A stretch of 64,000 bases of DNA from Pseudomonas sp. CCC3.1 (GCF_034347405.1 NZ_CP133778.1:868001-932000), one strand, 5' to 3'. Counted from the first letter of the stretch, positions 50,239 through 61,907 are shown. A program made the numbers and translations. Notes: generated by a model from the letters alone, not told the origin.

Positions 50239-52830
50239 ATGAATACTGAATTTCGCAAGACACTGCCGGGCACCCGGCTGGATTACTTCGACACCCGTGC
50301 GGCGGTCGATGCGATCAAGCCCGGTGCCTATGACACCCTGCCTTATACCGCGCGCGTGCTGGCCGAAAACCTGGTGCGACGCTGCGATCCGGCCACCCTG
50401 AATGCTTCACTGAGCCAGTTGATCGAGCGCAAGCGCGATCTCGATTTTCCATGGTTTCCGGCGCGCGTTGTGTGCCACGACATTCTCGGTCAGACCGCAC
50501 TGGTTGACCTGGCGGGCCTGCGTGACGCTATCGCACTGCAAGGCGGCGACCCGGCGCAAGTCAACCCGGTGGTGCCGACGCAGTTGATCGTCGATCACTC
50601 GCTGGCCGTGGAATGTGGCGGTTACGATCCCGAGGCGTTTGAAAAAAACCGCGCCATCGAAGACCGCCGCAACGAAGACCGTTTCCACTTTATTGAGTGG
50701 ACCAAAAAAGCCTTCAAAAACGTCGATGTGATCCCGCCGGGCAACGGCATCATGCACCAGATCAACCTAGAGAAAATGTCGCCGGTGATTCAGGTGCGTG
50801 ACGGCGTGGCCTTCCCGGACACCTGCGTCGGCACTGACAGCCACACCCCGCACGTCGACTCGCTGGGCGTGATTGCCATCGGCGTCGGCGGCCTCGAAGC
50901 CGAAAGCGTCATGCTCGGCCGGGCCTCGTGGATGCGTCTGCCAGAAATCGTCGGCGTTGAGCTGACCGGCAAGCTGCAACCGGGCATTACCGCCACCGAC
51001 ATGGTGCTGGCGCTGACCGAGTTTTTGCGCAAACAGAAAGTGGTCGGTGCCTGGCTGGAGTTCTTCGGCGAAGGCGCCGCGGCGCTGACCCTGGGCGACC
51101 GCGCGACTATCTCCAACATGGCCCCGGAATACGGCGCCACGGCCGCGATGTTCTTCATCGACCAGCAAACCATCGACTACCTCAAACTGACGGGGCGTGA
51201 AGACCAGCAAGTGCAGTTGGTCGAAAATTACGCCAAGGTCAGCGGGCTGTGGGCAGACAGCCTCAAGGGCGCGCAATACGAGCGCAGCCTGAGCTTTGAC
51301 CTGTCGTCAGTGGTGCGCAACATGGCCGGTCCGAGCAACCCGCATGCCCGCGTGGCAACCAGCGACCTGGCCGCCAAAGGCATCGCCGGGCAGTGGGACG
51401 ACGTGCCGGGGCAAATGCCCGATGGCGCGGTGATCATTGCCGCGATCACCAGTTGCACCAACACCAGCAACCCGCGCAACGTGATTGCGGCCGGGTTGAT
51501 TGCGCGTAACGCCAACAAACTGGGGCTGACCCGCAAACCGTGGGTCAAATCATCGCTGGCTCCAGGCTCGAAAACCGTGGCGCTGTATCTGGATGAAGCG
51601 GGCCTGACTGACGAACTGGAGCAGTTGGGTTTTGGCGTGGTGGCCTTTGCCTGCACCACGTGCAACGGCATGTCGGGCGCGCTGGACCCTGTGATTCAGC
51701 AGGAAATCATCGACCGTGATCTCTACGCCACGGCTGTGTTGTCGGGTAACCGCAACTTTGACGGACGCATTCACCCGTACGCCAAGCAAGCATTTTTGGC
51801 GTCGCCGCCGCTAGTGGTGGCGTATGCGATTGCCGGGACCATCCGTTTCGACATTGAAAAAGACGTGCTGGGCCTCGACGCCAATGGCAACGAAATCCGC
51901 CTGAAAGACATCTGGCCAAGCGACGAAGAAATCGACGCAGTGGTCAAGGCGTCGGTGAAACCGGAGCAGTTCCGCCAGGTTTACATCCCGATGTTCGCGA
52001 TCCATGAAGACACCGGCCCGAAAGTCGAGCCGCTGTACGACTGGCGTCCGCAAAGCACTTACATTCGTCGTCCGCCGTATTGGGAAGGTGCGCTGGCCGG
52101 CGCGCGACCGCTCAAAGGCATGCGTCCATTGGCCGTGCTGCCGGACAACATCACCACCGACCACTTGTCGCCCTCCAACGCGATCATGCTCGACAGCGCC
52201 GCTGGCGAATACCTGGCGAAAATGGGCCTGCCGGAAGTCGACTTCAACTCCTACGCAACGCACCGTGGCGACCACTTGACGGCCCAGCGTGCGACCTTCG
52301 CCAACCCGAAACTGTTCAACGAAATGGTGATCGAGGACGGCAAGGTCAAACAAGGTTCGTTGACCCGTCTTGAGCCAGAAGGCCAAGTGATGCGCATGTG
52401 GGAAGCGATTGAGACCTACATGGAGCGCAAACAGCCGCTGATCATCATCGCCGGTGCCGACTACGGCCAGGGCTCATCCCGCGATTGGGCCGCCAAGGGC
52501 GTGCGTCTGGCCGGGGTTGAAGCGATTGCCGCTGAGGGCTTTGAGCGTATTCACCGCACCAACCTGGTGGGCATGGGTGTATTGCCGCTGGAATTTATGC
52601 CGGGTACTGATCGCAAAACCTTGCAAATCGACGGCAGCGAAACCTACGACGTGATTGGCGAGCGTACCCCGCGAGCCACGCTGACGCTGGTGATCACCCG
52701 CAAAAATGGCGAGCGTGTCGAGGTGCCGGTGACGTGCCGCCTTGATACCGCTGAAGAAGTGTCGATTTATGAAGCGGGCGGCGTATTGCAGCGCTTTGCC
52801 CAGGACTTCCTGGAATCGGCAACCGCTTAA
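50239..52830 (+). CDS. acnD: 2-methylcitrate dehydratase, Fe-S dependent (AcnD)
   Basis: An 863-residue aconitase-family enzyme that, with PrpF, dehydrates 2-methylcitrate. Cluster cysteines are in ITSCTNTSNPRNVIAAG and ACTTCNGMSGALDP; substrate-binding segments include DSHTPHVDSLGVI and GADYGQGSSRDWAAKG. It starts after a type B REP and is followed by a type A REP. The AcnD-PrpF pair is the alternative route to the PrpD enzyme, and this cluster has both. Confidence 0.96.
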   Translation: MNTEFRKTLPGTRLDYFDTRAAVDAIKPGAYDTLPYTARVLAENLVRRCDPATLNASLSQLIERKRDLDFPWFPARVVCHDILGQTALVDLAGLRDAIALQGGDPAQVNPVVPTQLIVDHSLAVECGGYDPEAFEKNRAIEDRRNEDRFHFIEWTKKAFKNVDVIPPGNGIMHQINLEKMSPVIQVRDGVAFPDTCVGTDSHTPHVDSLGVIAIGVGGLEAESVMLGRASWMRLPEIVGVELTGKLQPGITATDMVLALTEFLRKQKVVGAWLEFFGEGAAALTLGDRATISNMAPEYGATAAMFFIDQQTIDYLKLTGREDQQVQLVENYAKVSGLWADSLKGAQYERSLSFDLSSVVRNMAGPSNPHARVATSDLAAKGIAGQWDDVPGQMPDGAVIIAAITSCTNTSNPRNVIAAGLIARNANKLGLTRKPWVKSSLAPGSKTVALYLDEAGLTDELEQLGFGVVAFACTTCNGMSGALDPVIQQEIIDRDLYATAVLSGNRNFDGRIHPYAKQAFLASPPLVVAYAIAGTIRFDIEKDVLGLDANGNEIRLKDIWPSDEEIDAVVKASVKPEQFRQVYIPMFAIHEDTGPKVEPLYDWRPQSTYIRRPPYWEGALAGARPLKGMRPLAVLPDNITTDHLSPSNAIMLDSAAGEYLAKMGLPEVDFNSYATHRGDHLTAQRATFANPKLFNEMVIEDGKVKQGSLTRLEPEGQVMRMWEAIETYMERKQPLIIIAGADYGQGSSRDWAAKGVRLAGVEAIAAEGFERIHRTNLVGMGVLPLEFMPGTDRKTLQIDGSETYDVIGERTPRATLTLVITRKNGERVEVPVTCRLDTAEEVSIYEAGGVLQRFAQDFLESATA

Positions 52831-52837
52831 CCAATTC

Positions 52838-52906
52838 CTGTAGGAGCGAGCTTGCCTCGCGATCTTTTGATCTTTTAAAAGATCGCGAGGCAAGCTCGCT
52901 CCTACC
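52838..52906. repeat. REP palindrome, type A
   Basis: It contains CTGTAGGAGCGAGCTTGCCTC and a near-perfect inverted partner, between acnD and prpF. Confidence 0.92.
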
Positions 52907-52929
52907 GGGATACGACAGGACTATGTTCT

Positions 52930-54114
52930 ATGGCTTATGCAGCGCAAATCAAAATCCCGGCGACGTATATGCGGGGTGGGACCAGTAAGGGCGTGTTCTT
53001 CAGCCTGCTCGATTTGCCGGCTGAGGCTCAGGTGCCGGGCGCGGCCCGTGATGCATTGTTGCTGCGGGTGATCGGCAGCCCGGACCCGTACGAGAAGCAA
53101 ATCGACGGCATGGGCGCCGCCACCTCCAGCACCAGTAAAACCGTGATCGTCAGCAAAAGCCTGCAAGCGGATCATGACGTCGATTATCTGTTTGGGCAGG
53201 TCTCGATCGATAAGCCTTTTGTCGACTGGAGCGGCAACTGCGGAAACCTGTCGGCAGCGGTGGGTTCGTTTGCCATCAGCAGCGGTTTGGTCGACGCGAG
53301 CCGCATCCCGCGCAACGGCACCGCAGTGGTGCGTATCTGGCAGGCCAATATCAGCAAAACCATCATCGCGCATGTGCCGATCACCGACGGCGCGGTGCAG
53401 GAAACCGGCGACTTCGAACTGGATGGCGTGACCTTTCCGGCGGCAGAAGTGCAACTGGAATTCCTCAACCCGGCAGCGGATGAAGAAGGCGCGGGCGGCT
53501 CGATGTTCCCCACCGGCAACCTGGTGGACGACCTTGAAGTACCGGGCGTGGGCACCTTGAAAGTGACGATGATCAACGCCGGTATTCCGACGATTTTCGT
53601 CAACGCGCACGCCATCGGTTACACCGGTGCCGAACTGCAAAGCGACATCAACAGCGATCCGAAAGCCCTGGCCATGTTCGAAACCATTCGCGCCCATGGT
53701 GCGTTGCGCATGGGGTTGATCGACACGCTGGACGATGCGGCCAAGCGTCAGCACACGCCAAAAGTCGCGTTTGTGGCCGCGCCTGTGGATTACCTGTCAT
53801 CGAGCGGCAAGCCGGTGAGTGCGCACAGCGTGGACTTGCTGGTGCGGGCCTTGTCGATGGGTAAATTGCACCACGCGATGATGGGCACGGCGGCGGTGGC
53901 GATTGGCACGGCGGCAGCCATTCCGGGCACCTTGGTTAACCTGGCGGCGGGCGGCGAATTGCGCAGCGCTGTGCGTTTTGGTCACCCGTCGGGCACTTTG
54001 CGTGTCGGTGCGCAAGCTCAACAGGTTGACGGCGAATGGACCGTCACTAAAGCCATCATGAGCCGCAGTGCGCGGGTCTTGATGGAAGGTTGGGTGCGGG
54101 TGCCCCCGATTTGA
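52930..54114 (+). CDS. prpF: 2-methylaconitate cis-trans isomerase
   Basis: A 394-residue PrpF-family isomerase that works with AcnD. MRGGTSKGVFF near the N-terminus, DGMGAATSSTSKTVIVS, and WSGNCGNLSAAVG are family segments with the catalytic Lys and Cys neighbourhood. The IS110-type element lies 13 bases after its stop, so the reading frame is intact, but its link to prpD may be disturbed. Confidence 0.95.
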   Translation: MAYAAQIKIPATYMRGGTSKGVFFSLLDLPAEAQVPGAARDALLLRVIGSPDPYEKQIDGMGAATSSTSKTVIVSKSLQADHDVDYLFGQVSIDKPFVDWSGNCGNLSAAVGSFAISSGLVDASRIPRNGTAVVRIWQANISKTIIAHVPITDGAVQETGDFELDGVTFPAAEVQLEFLNPAADEEGAGGSMFPTGNLVDDLEVPGVGTLKVTMINAGIPTIFVNAHAIGYTGAELQSDINSDPKALAMFETIRAHGALRMGLIDTLDDAAKRQHTPKVAFVAAPVDYLSSSGKPVSAHSVDLLVRALSMGKLHHAMMGTAAVAIGTAAAIPGTLVNLAAGGELRSAVRFGHPSGTLRVGAQAQQVDGEWTVTKAIMSRSARVLMEGWVRVPPI

Positions 54115-54132
54115 AAGAAAATCTGTAATTAC

Positions 54133-54144
54133 ATGGACTCGCCC
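54133..54144 (+). repeat. Left subterminal inverted repeat of the IS
   Basis: ATGGACTCGCCC, 5 bases inside the predicted left end, is an exact inverted match of the right copy at 55548-55559. Confidence 0.85.
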
Positions 54145-54209
54145 AAGCCGAGGCGTCTGTGCGCCACGGTGGCATTCTATTAGAAGCCAACGACAGCGAG
54201 GGCGAGACC

Positions 54210-55307
54210 ATGAAAAAGAATACGACGACCAATCAGTCGATGCCAACCGATGTTTCGAAATGCACCATCATTGCCGTAGATCTGGCCAAGAGGGTCTTCC
54301 AGGTAGCCGGCGAGGATGCTCATGGCGTAACGGTGTATGAAGAACGTATCTCTTCGCGCGAAGCCTTCCATGCGTTTCTTCGTAAGTTGCCAACAAGCGT
54401 AACCGTGTTGGTGGAGACAGGTCCGGGGGCTCAGGCATGGGCGCAATTGCTGAAGACCCAAGGCAATCCAGTCCGGATATTGCCAGCTCAGCATGTCGCT
54501 AATCACCGCAGCGGGCCAAAAAATGATCGTAACGATGCACTGGCTATCTTGCGCGCAGGCCGAGATATCAATATCTCTTCGGTACCGGTAAAGAGTGCTG
54601 CGGCCTTGGCCATGCAAGCTCTGCATCGTGTTCGGCAAGGTTACGTGCGGCGCCGCACAGCAATGAGTAATCAGATGCGCGGTCTGTTGCTAGAGCACGG
54701 TCTTGCCATGGCGCAGGGCGAAGCAGCGATCAGCCAGGTCATCCCCCGTATTCTGGAAGATGCCACCCAACCATTGCCTGACCTGTTGCGCGAATTGATT
54801 GATGAGTTACTGGGCGAATGGAGTCAGTTGGGTGAACGCATCAAGGTGTTGACCGGTCGGCTGGAAACAGCTGCAAAAAATGACGAAACAGCCAAACGGC
54901 TGATGACGGTGCGTGGTATCGGTCCGATTATCTCTACGGCAGTGATAGCTAAACAAACCGAGCCTGAGCGCTTTGCCAATGCACGACAGTTCGCTGCTTA
55001 CTTCGGTTTGGTGCCCAAACAGCACAGCAGCGGTGAGAAAGTCCGACTGGGCAAGATGAGCAAGCATGGCGATGCCTACTTGCGAAGCTTGGCGATTCAG
55101 GGCGCTCACGCAGTGTTGAGACAGGTGCGAACTGATTCAGAGGATCCAGATGACCGGCGCTTGCAACGCTGGGTATCAAAGTTGGGTCGCAAAGAGGCGG
55201 CCGTACGGTTAGCCAACCGCAACTTGCGCATCATCTGGGTGCTGTTACAAAACGACCAAACGTATCGCCGCCAAGTGAGCAATGACCAGGAGGCAGCGAT
55301 GAGTTAA
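54210..55307 (+). CDS. IS110 family transposase (IS1111 group)
   Basis: A 365-residue DEDD recombinase. The N-terminal RuvC-like domain has Asp24 (IAVDLAKRVF), Glu69 (LVETGPG) and Asp106/Asp109 (KNDRNDA). The C-terminal Tnp_20 domain has RGIGPIISTAVIA and FAAYFGLVPKQHSSG with the candidate catalytic serine near residues 273-274, then KHGDAYLRSL. The ATG at 54210 follows GGGCGAGACC. The frame is intact, so the element may be active. It moves by an RNA-guided mechanism in related families. Confidence 0.92.
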   Translation: MKKNTTTNQSMPTDVSKCTIIAVDLAKRVFQVAGEDAHGVTVYEERISSREAFHAFLRKLPTSVTVLVETGPGAQAWAQLLKTQGNPVRILPAQHVANHRSGPKNDRNDALAILRAGRDINISSVPVKSAAALAMQALHRVRQGYVRRRTAMSNQMRGLLLEHGLAMAQGEAAISQVIPRILEDATQPLPDLLRELIDELLGEWSQLGERIKVLTGRLETAAKNDETAKRLMTVRGIGPIISTAVIAKQTEPERFANARQFAAYFGLVPKQHSSGEKVRLGKMSKHGDAYLRSLAIQGAHAVLRQVRTDSEDPDDRRLQRWVSKLGRKEAAVRLANRNLRIIWVLLQNDQTYRRQVSNDQEAAMS

Positions 55308-55562
55308 GGATCCAAAGAGTTCTGCCACCGGGGTGTAAAACCGCTCCAACCCATGCTTAAGAACATTGATCACAGGTCAGACCGTCGCGAATTTATGCCT
55401 GCGCTCCTACCGGCCCTTGAGGCCTTACTGTAATTGGCATATCGCGAGCTCATGAAATGTTGGCCAGAAGCCGATTAAGGCTTCATCAAACAGGCCTTAT
55501 ACATAGATGCAACCGGGTATCAGTGAACAAAAGCGGGTTGACAGTGGGGGCGAGTCCATACA
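55308..55562 (+). ncRNA. Candidate guide (seek/bridge) RNA region of the IS
   Basis: The 3' non-coding part has no gene but holds exact matches to the insertion site: CGCTCCTAC (55402-55410) is complementary to GTAGGAGCG of the target REP; CTGTAATT (55428-55435) equals the left junction (54123-54130); ATACATAG (55499-55506) equals the right junction (55558-55565). This is the arrangement expected of a guide RNA with target and donor segments. RNA ends and fold are not determined. Confidence 0.55.
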
Positions 55563-55628
55563 TAGGAGCGAGCTTGTCTCGCGATCTTTTGATCTTTTAA
55601 AAGAACGCGAGGCAAGCTCGCTCCTACA
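55563..55628. repeat. REP palindrome, type A, interrupted by the IS
   Basis: It contains TAGGAGCGAGCTTGTCTCGCGATC and GCGAGGCAAGCTCGCTCCTACA; the missing first bases (CTG) are at 54123-54125 on the other side of the element. Confidence 0.9.
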
Positions 55629-55714
55629 CAAGTATGTATAGCGGGCATGTAGACCTGCACGATGACCCTGAGGATGGAACACGACACTCACTCACCCCAT
55701 TGGAGTCAATCCAC

Positions 55715-57199
55715 ATGAGCGCCAACGTCGACCTCAACAACCGTCCCGACTATGACCAGGTTCTGCAGGACATTGCCGACTACGTCCTGAACTATCGCAT
55801 CACCTCCCAAGAAGCCCTGAACACTGCACGCAACTGCCTGATGGACACGTTAGGCTGCGGCCTGCTGGCGCTGCGTTTTCCCGAGTGCACCAAGCACCTG
55901 GGCCCTATTGTCGAAGGTACGGTGGTGCCGTTTGGGGCTCGCGTTCCCGGCACCTCGTTTCGCCTCGATCCGGTGAAAGCTGCGTGGGACATCGGTTGCA
56001 TCGTGCGTTGGCTGGATTACAACGACACGTGGCTGGCGGCGGAGTGGGGGCATCCTTCGGACAATCTGGGCGGGATTTTGGCGGTGGCCGATCACCTCTC
56101 GCAAAAGCGCGTGGCCAATGGCGAGGCGCCGTTGACGGTGCGTGCAGTGCTTGAAGCGATGATCATGGCGCATGAGATTCAAGGCGTCATGGCCTTGGAG
56201 AACGCCTTCAATCGTGTCGGGCTGGATCACGTGTTGCTGGTGAAAGTGGCTTCGACGGCGGTATGCGCCAAGCTGATGGGCGCTGACCGAGAGCAGCTGT
56301 TATCGGCGCTGTCCCACGCATTTGTCGATGGTCAGGCGTTGCGCACGTATCGCCACGCGCCGAATGCCGGGTCGCGCAAGTCCTGGGCGGCGGGCGATGC
56401 ATCAAGCCGAGGCGTGCGCCTGGCCGATATTGCGTTGCGCGGTGAGATGGGTATCCCGGGCGTGCTGACGGCGCCGCAATGGGGCTTTTACGACGTGCTG
56501 TTCAGCCACACCAACAAGGACTTGGCGCTCAAGCCCGAAGACCAGCGCCAGTTCAGCCTGTCGCAGCCTTACGGCACCTATGTGATGGAAAACGTGCTGT
56601 TCAAGATCAGTTTTCCGGCCGAGTTTCACGCGCAAACCGCTTGCGAGGCGGCGGTGACCTTGCACCCACAGGTCAAAGACCGCCTGCACGAGATCGACAA
56701 AATCGTGATTACAACCCACGAATCAGCGATTCGGATTATTTCCAAACAAGGCAAATTGGCCAACGCGGCGGATCGTGATCACTGCATTCAATACATGACC
56801 GCCGTGCCGCTGGTGTTCGGCAATCTGGTGGCCGAGCAGTACGAAGACGACTTCCACGCGGCGCACCCGATCATCGATGAACTGCGCGAGAAGATGGTCA
56901 TTGTCGAAGAGCCGCGCTACACCCGCGAATACCTTGAAGCGGACAAACGCTCGATCGCCAACGCCCTACAGGTGTTTTTCAAGGACGGTACCCGCACCGC
57001 GCAAGTGGTGGTGGAGTACCCGATTGGCCATCGTCGGCGCCGGGCAGAGGGCATTCCACTGTTGGAAGACAAGTTCAAAGCCAACCTGGCCACGCGTTTT
57101 GTGGGTCAGCGCTGCCAGCAGATTTTTGACCTGTGCAAAGACCAGGCAACGCTTGAAGCGACGCAGGTGCATAAATTTGTCGATTTGCTGGTGATCTAA
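55715..57199 (+). CDS. prpD: 2-methylcitrate dehydratase PrpD
   Basis: A 494-residue MmgE/PrpD-family dehydratase that acts without an Fe-S cluster. LMDTLGCGLLALRFPECTKHLGP, WLDYNDTWLAAEWGHPSDNLGGILA and AHEIQGVMALENAFNRVGLDHV are family segments. The start at 55715 has a TGGAGTC site; the longer frame upstream reads the REP. Expression after the IS insertion must rely on read-through or on a promoter in the IS or REP region. Confidence 0.95.
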   Translation: MSANVDLNNRPDYDQVLQDIADYVLNYRITSQEALNTARNCLMDTLGCGLLALRFPECTKHLGPIVEGTVVPFGARVPGTSFRLDPVKAAWDIGCIVRWLDYNDTWLAAEWGHPSDNLGGILAVADHLSQKRVANGEAPLTVRAVLEAMIMAHEIQGVMALENAFNRVGLDHVLLVKVASTAVCAKLMGADREQLLSALSHAFVDGQALRTYRHAPNAGSRKSWAAGDASSRGVRLADIALRGEMGIPGVLTAPQWGFYDVLFSHTNKDLALKPEDQRQFSLSQPYGTYVMENVLFKISFPAEFHAQTACEAAVTLHPQVKDRLHEIDKIVITTHESAIRIISKQGKLANAADRDHCIQYMTAVPLVFGNLVAEQYEDDFHAAHPIIDELREKMVIVEEPRYTREYLEADKRSIANALQVFFKDGTRTAQVVVEYPIGHRRRRAEGIPLLEDKFKANLATRFVGQRCQQIFDLCKDQATLEATQVHKFVDLLVI

Positions 57200-57214
57200 A
57201 TACCACCACTGATC

Positions 57215-57282
57215 CTGTAGGAGCGAGCTTGCCTCGCGATCTTTTGATCTTTAAAAGATCGCGAGGCAAGCTCGCTCCTACG
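57215..57282. repeat. REP palindrome, type A
   Basis: It contains CTGTAGGAGCGAGCTTGCCTC and its inverted partner, between prpD and the convergent ppsR gene. Confidence 0.92.
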
Positions 57283-57292
57283 GGGCTCCGGG

Positions 57293-58111
57293 TTACTTGA
57301 AGCGCCGCTCTACGCCTTTTTCGACCAGAATCTTGGCCGAGATTTCTTCGACCGAGAAGTGCGTGGAGTTGATGTGCGGGATGTTTTCGCGCTGGAACAG
57401 GCGCTCGACTTCGCGGACTTCAAATTCGCACTGGGCAAAACTTGAGTAGCGGCTATTGGGTTTGCGCTCGTTGCGAATGGCCGTCAAACGGTCGGGGTCG
57501 ATGGTCAGGCCGAACAGTTTGTGTTTGTGCTGGCGCAGGGCCGGTGACAACTTGAGGTTTTCCATGTCGTCTTCGGTCAACGGGTAGTTGGCCGCGCGAA
57601 TGCCAAATTGCATGGCCATGTACAAGCAGGTCGGGGTTTTGCCGCAACGCGACACGCCGACCAGAATCAGGTCGGCCTTGTCGTATTTGTGAGTGCGCGC
57701 GCCGTCATCGTTGTCGAGGGCAAAGTTGACTGCCTCGATACGCTCCATGTAGTTGGAGTTGTGGCCAATAGAGTGTGATTTACCGACTGAGTATGAAGAA
57801 TGTTCCGCCAGTTCTTGCTCCAGTGGCGCCAGGAAACTGGAAAAAATGTCGATCATGAAACCATTGGAAGTGGCCAGGATCTCGCGAATATCCTGATTGA
57901 CGATGGTGTCGAAGATGATCGGGCGAACGCCGTCTTTTTCGGCGGCGTTATCGATTTGTTGTACCATTACCCGCGCTTTTTCCACGCTATCGATGTAAGG
58001 GCGTGTGAATTTGTTGAAGGTTACGTTTTCAAATTGTGCCAACAAACTCTGACCGAGGGTCTCGGCCGTAATGCCGGTGCCGTCGGAAATAAAGAAAGCA
58101 GATCGTTTCAT
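57293..58111 (-). CDS. ppsR: PEP synthase regulatory protein (kinase/pyrophosphorylase)
   Basis: A 272-residue DUF299 protein that switches PEP synthase off by ADP-dependent phosphorylation and on by phosphate-dependent removal. It starts FFISDGTGITAETLGQSLL; the nucleotide-binding loop GVSRCGKTPTCLYMA is at residues 152-166. It is divergent from ppsA, its target, across 178 bases. Confidence 0.94.
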   Translation of the reverse strand: MKRSAFFISDGTGITAETLGQSLLAQFENVTFNKFTRPYIDSVEKARVMVQQIDNAAEKDGVRPIIFDTIVNQDIREILATSNGFMIDIFSSFLAPLEQELAEHSSYSVGKSHSIGHNSNYMERIEAVNFALDNDDGARTHKYDKADLILVGVSRCGKTPTCLYMAMQFGIRAANYPLTEDDMENLKLSPALRQHKHKLFGLTIDPDRLTAIRNERKPNSRYSSFAQCEFEVREVERLFQRENIPHINSTHFSVEEISAKILVEKGVERRFK

Positions 58112-58289
58112 TTGCGCCTTGGGCCTTAAGCTGGTGACGTTTCTTGGATATGATAGGCGCGATCTTGTCGCCCTGAATGGCAGGCAGTGTCACTTATTTT
58201 CCAGGTCCAGGCCACAAACGCTGAGATGCTCCAGAGATGAGTGTCCAGCGCCCTGAGCTTTTCCCAACACAGTTAGTGGAGAGATCACC

Positions 58290-60665
<2,376 letters not shown>

Positions 60666-60723
60666 GTCGTTGAGAGAAGGGCAGGGCTGCATTCGGCAGT
60701 TCTGCTCTTTATAAGCAGTTTTA

Positions 60724-60756
60724 GGGCGAGTTCCGAGGTGGATTCGCCCTTTTTTG
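60724..60756 (+). terminator. Terminator after ppsA
   Basis: AGGGCGAG and TTCGCCCT form a stem followed by six T residues. Confidence 0.8.
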
Positions 60757-60768
60757 TGCAAGAGCATT

Positions 60769-61725
60769 ATGCAAAGCAGCAGTCATCTTTTTCCCGTAGC
60801 CCTGATTAGCGCTGAGCGTCGGGGGGATCTGAGCGAGGACGTTTATCGCTTGAAGCCCGCTAACAGCCCGGATATTTCCGTGGAGTTGGTGGTCACCCGC
60901 CTGGGCATGGCCGACGCCAGCCAGGTGCGGGGCGTGCCGGTCATTCTGTTGCACGGCAGCTTTTCCAATCGACGTTTCTGGTACTCACCCAAAGGTGTCG
61001 GGCTGGGCGCGTTTTTGGCGCGTGCAGGTTTTGATGTGTGGCTGCCGGAAATGCGCGGCCATGGTCTGTCGTCGCGCAATATTCACTGGGCCAAAAACCG
61101 CGTGGCTGACTATGCCCGCTACGATTTGCCGGCCATTAACGCGTTTGTGCGCGAGCAGAGTGGGCAAGTCCCGCACTGGATCGGCCATTCTCAAGGGGCT
61201 GTCAGCCTGGCTGCGGCCCTCGGTGGTCAGTATCTGGAAGCGAATGACGTGGCCTCGGTCGCGTTTTTTGGTTGCCAGATCAATCGCCGTTACTGGTCAC
61301 TGAAAATACCTCCGGTGCAATGGTGCGCTTATCTACTGTTGAAACGGTTTACGCACTTGTCGGGCACGCGGCTCAAGCGTGGGCCGGAAGATGAGCCTGT
61401 CAGCATTGCCCTGGAAACCTTGCGCTGGAATGGCTTTCTGGGTCGTTTCAAAGACGCTGAGCGCGATTGGTGGACCGGGCTGGCCGAGGTGCAGCTGCCT
61501 GCGCTGGTTGTCGCTGCGCAAGGTGATCGGGTAACGCCTGAGTGGGCATGCCGTAAAGTGTATGACCAGCTAGGCTCTGCCCAGCGCACGTTCCTCTCTT
61601 TGGCGCGTGGGCAGGCTTTTAGCTCCGACTTTGGGCATGTCGAGATGTTGGTGAGCCCGGCAGCTCAGCAAGAAGTGTGGCCATTGGTGCGTGACTGGCT
61701 GGCACAGGTTGAGCCCCGCGGATAA
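60769..61725 (+). CDS. Alpha/beta hydrolase
   Basis: A 318-residue hydrolase. VILLHGSFSNRRFW is the oxyanion part, the nucleophile Ser lies in IGHSQGAVSL, an Asp is in VVAAQGDRVTPEWA and a likely His is in DFGHVEML. The substrate is unknown. It keeps the position between ppsA and rraA seen in Pseudomonas. The ATG at 60769 follows the ppsA terminator; the ribosome site is weak. Confidence 0.88.
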   Translation: MQSSSHLFPVALISAERRGDLSEDVYRLKPANSPDISVELVVTRLGMADASQVRGVPVILLHGSFSNRRFWYSPKGVGLGAFLARAGFDVWLPEMRGHGLSSRNIHWAKNRVADYARYDLPAINAFVREQSGQVPHWIGHSQGAVSLAAALGGQYLEANDVASVAFFGCQINRRYWSLKIPPVQWCAYLLLKRFTHLSGTRLKRGPEDEPVSIALETLRWNGFLGRFKDAERDWWTGLAEVQLPALVVAAQGDRVTPEWACRKVYDQLGSAQRTFLSLARGQAFSSDFGHVEMLVSPAAQQEVWPLVRDWLAQVEPRG

Positions 61726-61907
61726 GTGTCAGCGGGGTTTCGGGCGGCAAAGGTTGCGGCTAAGATGTGACGCATCAGCTTGATTTGGTCATATTTTGTG
61801 AAGGCTTGGTTGATTGGTTCTCTGGGTCATCTATAAAGCCAGCTTCCACCAGAACGTCTATAACGTTAACAACCCTCGTTGCGCCTACCCTAAACAGGAG
61901 CTTTTTC

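Larger units (their letters stand above)
54128..55562 (+). mobile_element. IS110-family (IS1111-type) insertion sequence inside a REP element
   Basis: One transposase gene is flanked by non-coding ends of about 80 bases (left) and 255 bases (right). Subterminal inverted repeats ATGGACTCGCCC (54133-54144) and GGGCGAGTCCAT (55548-55559) are the hallmark of the IS1111 group. Outside, the left flank ends CTGTA and the right continues GGAGCGAGCTTG; joining them restores CTGTAGGAGCGAG, the left arm of a type A REP. Boundaries may shift by the shared TA. The longer right end would hold the guide (seek/bridge) RNA. Confidence 0.85.

Noticed and set aside
55308..55562. Second gene (accessory ORF) at the right end of the IS
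   Set aside because: Stops occur in all frames and no ribosome site is present; the sequence fits a non-coding guide region better.
25070..57282. CRISPR-like array from the repeated GGAGCGAGCTTG sequences
   Set aside because: The repeats are palindromic, far apart and between genes, so they are REP elements and not CRISPR repeats; no cas genes are present.
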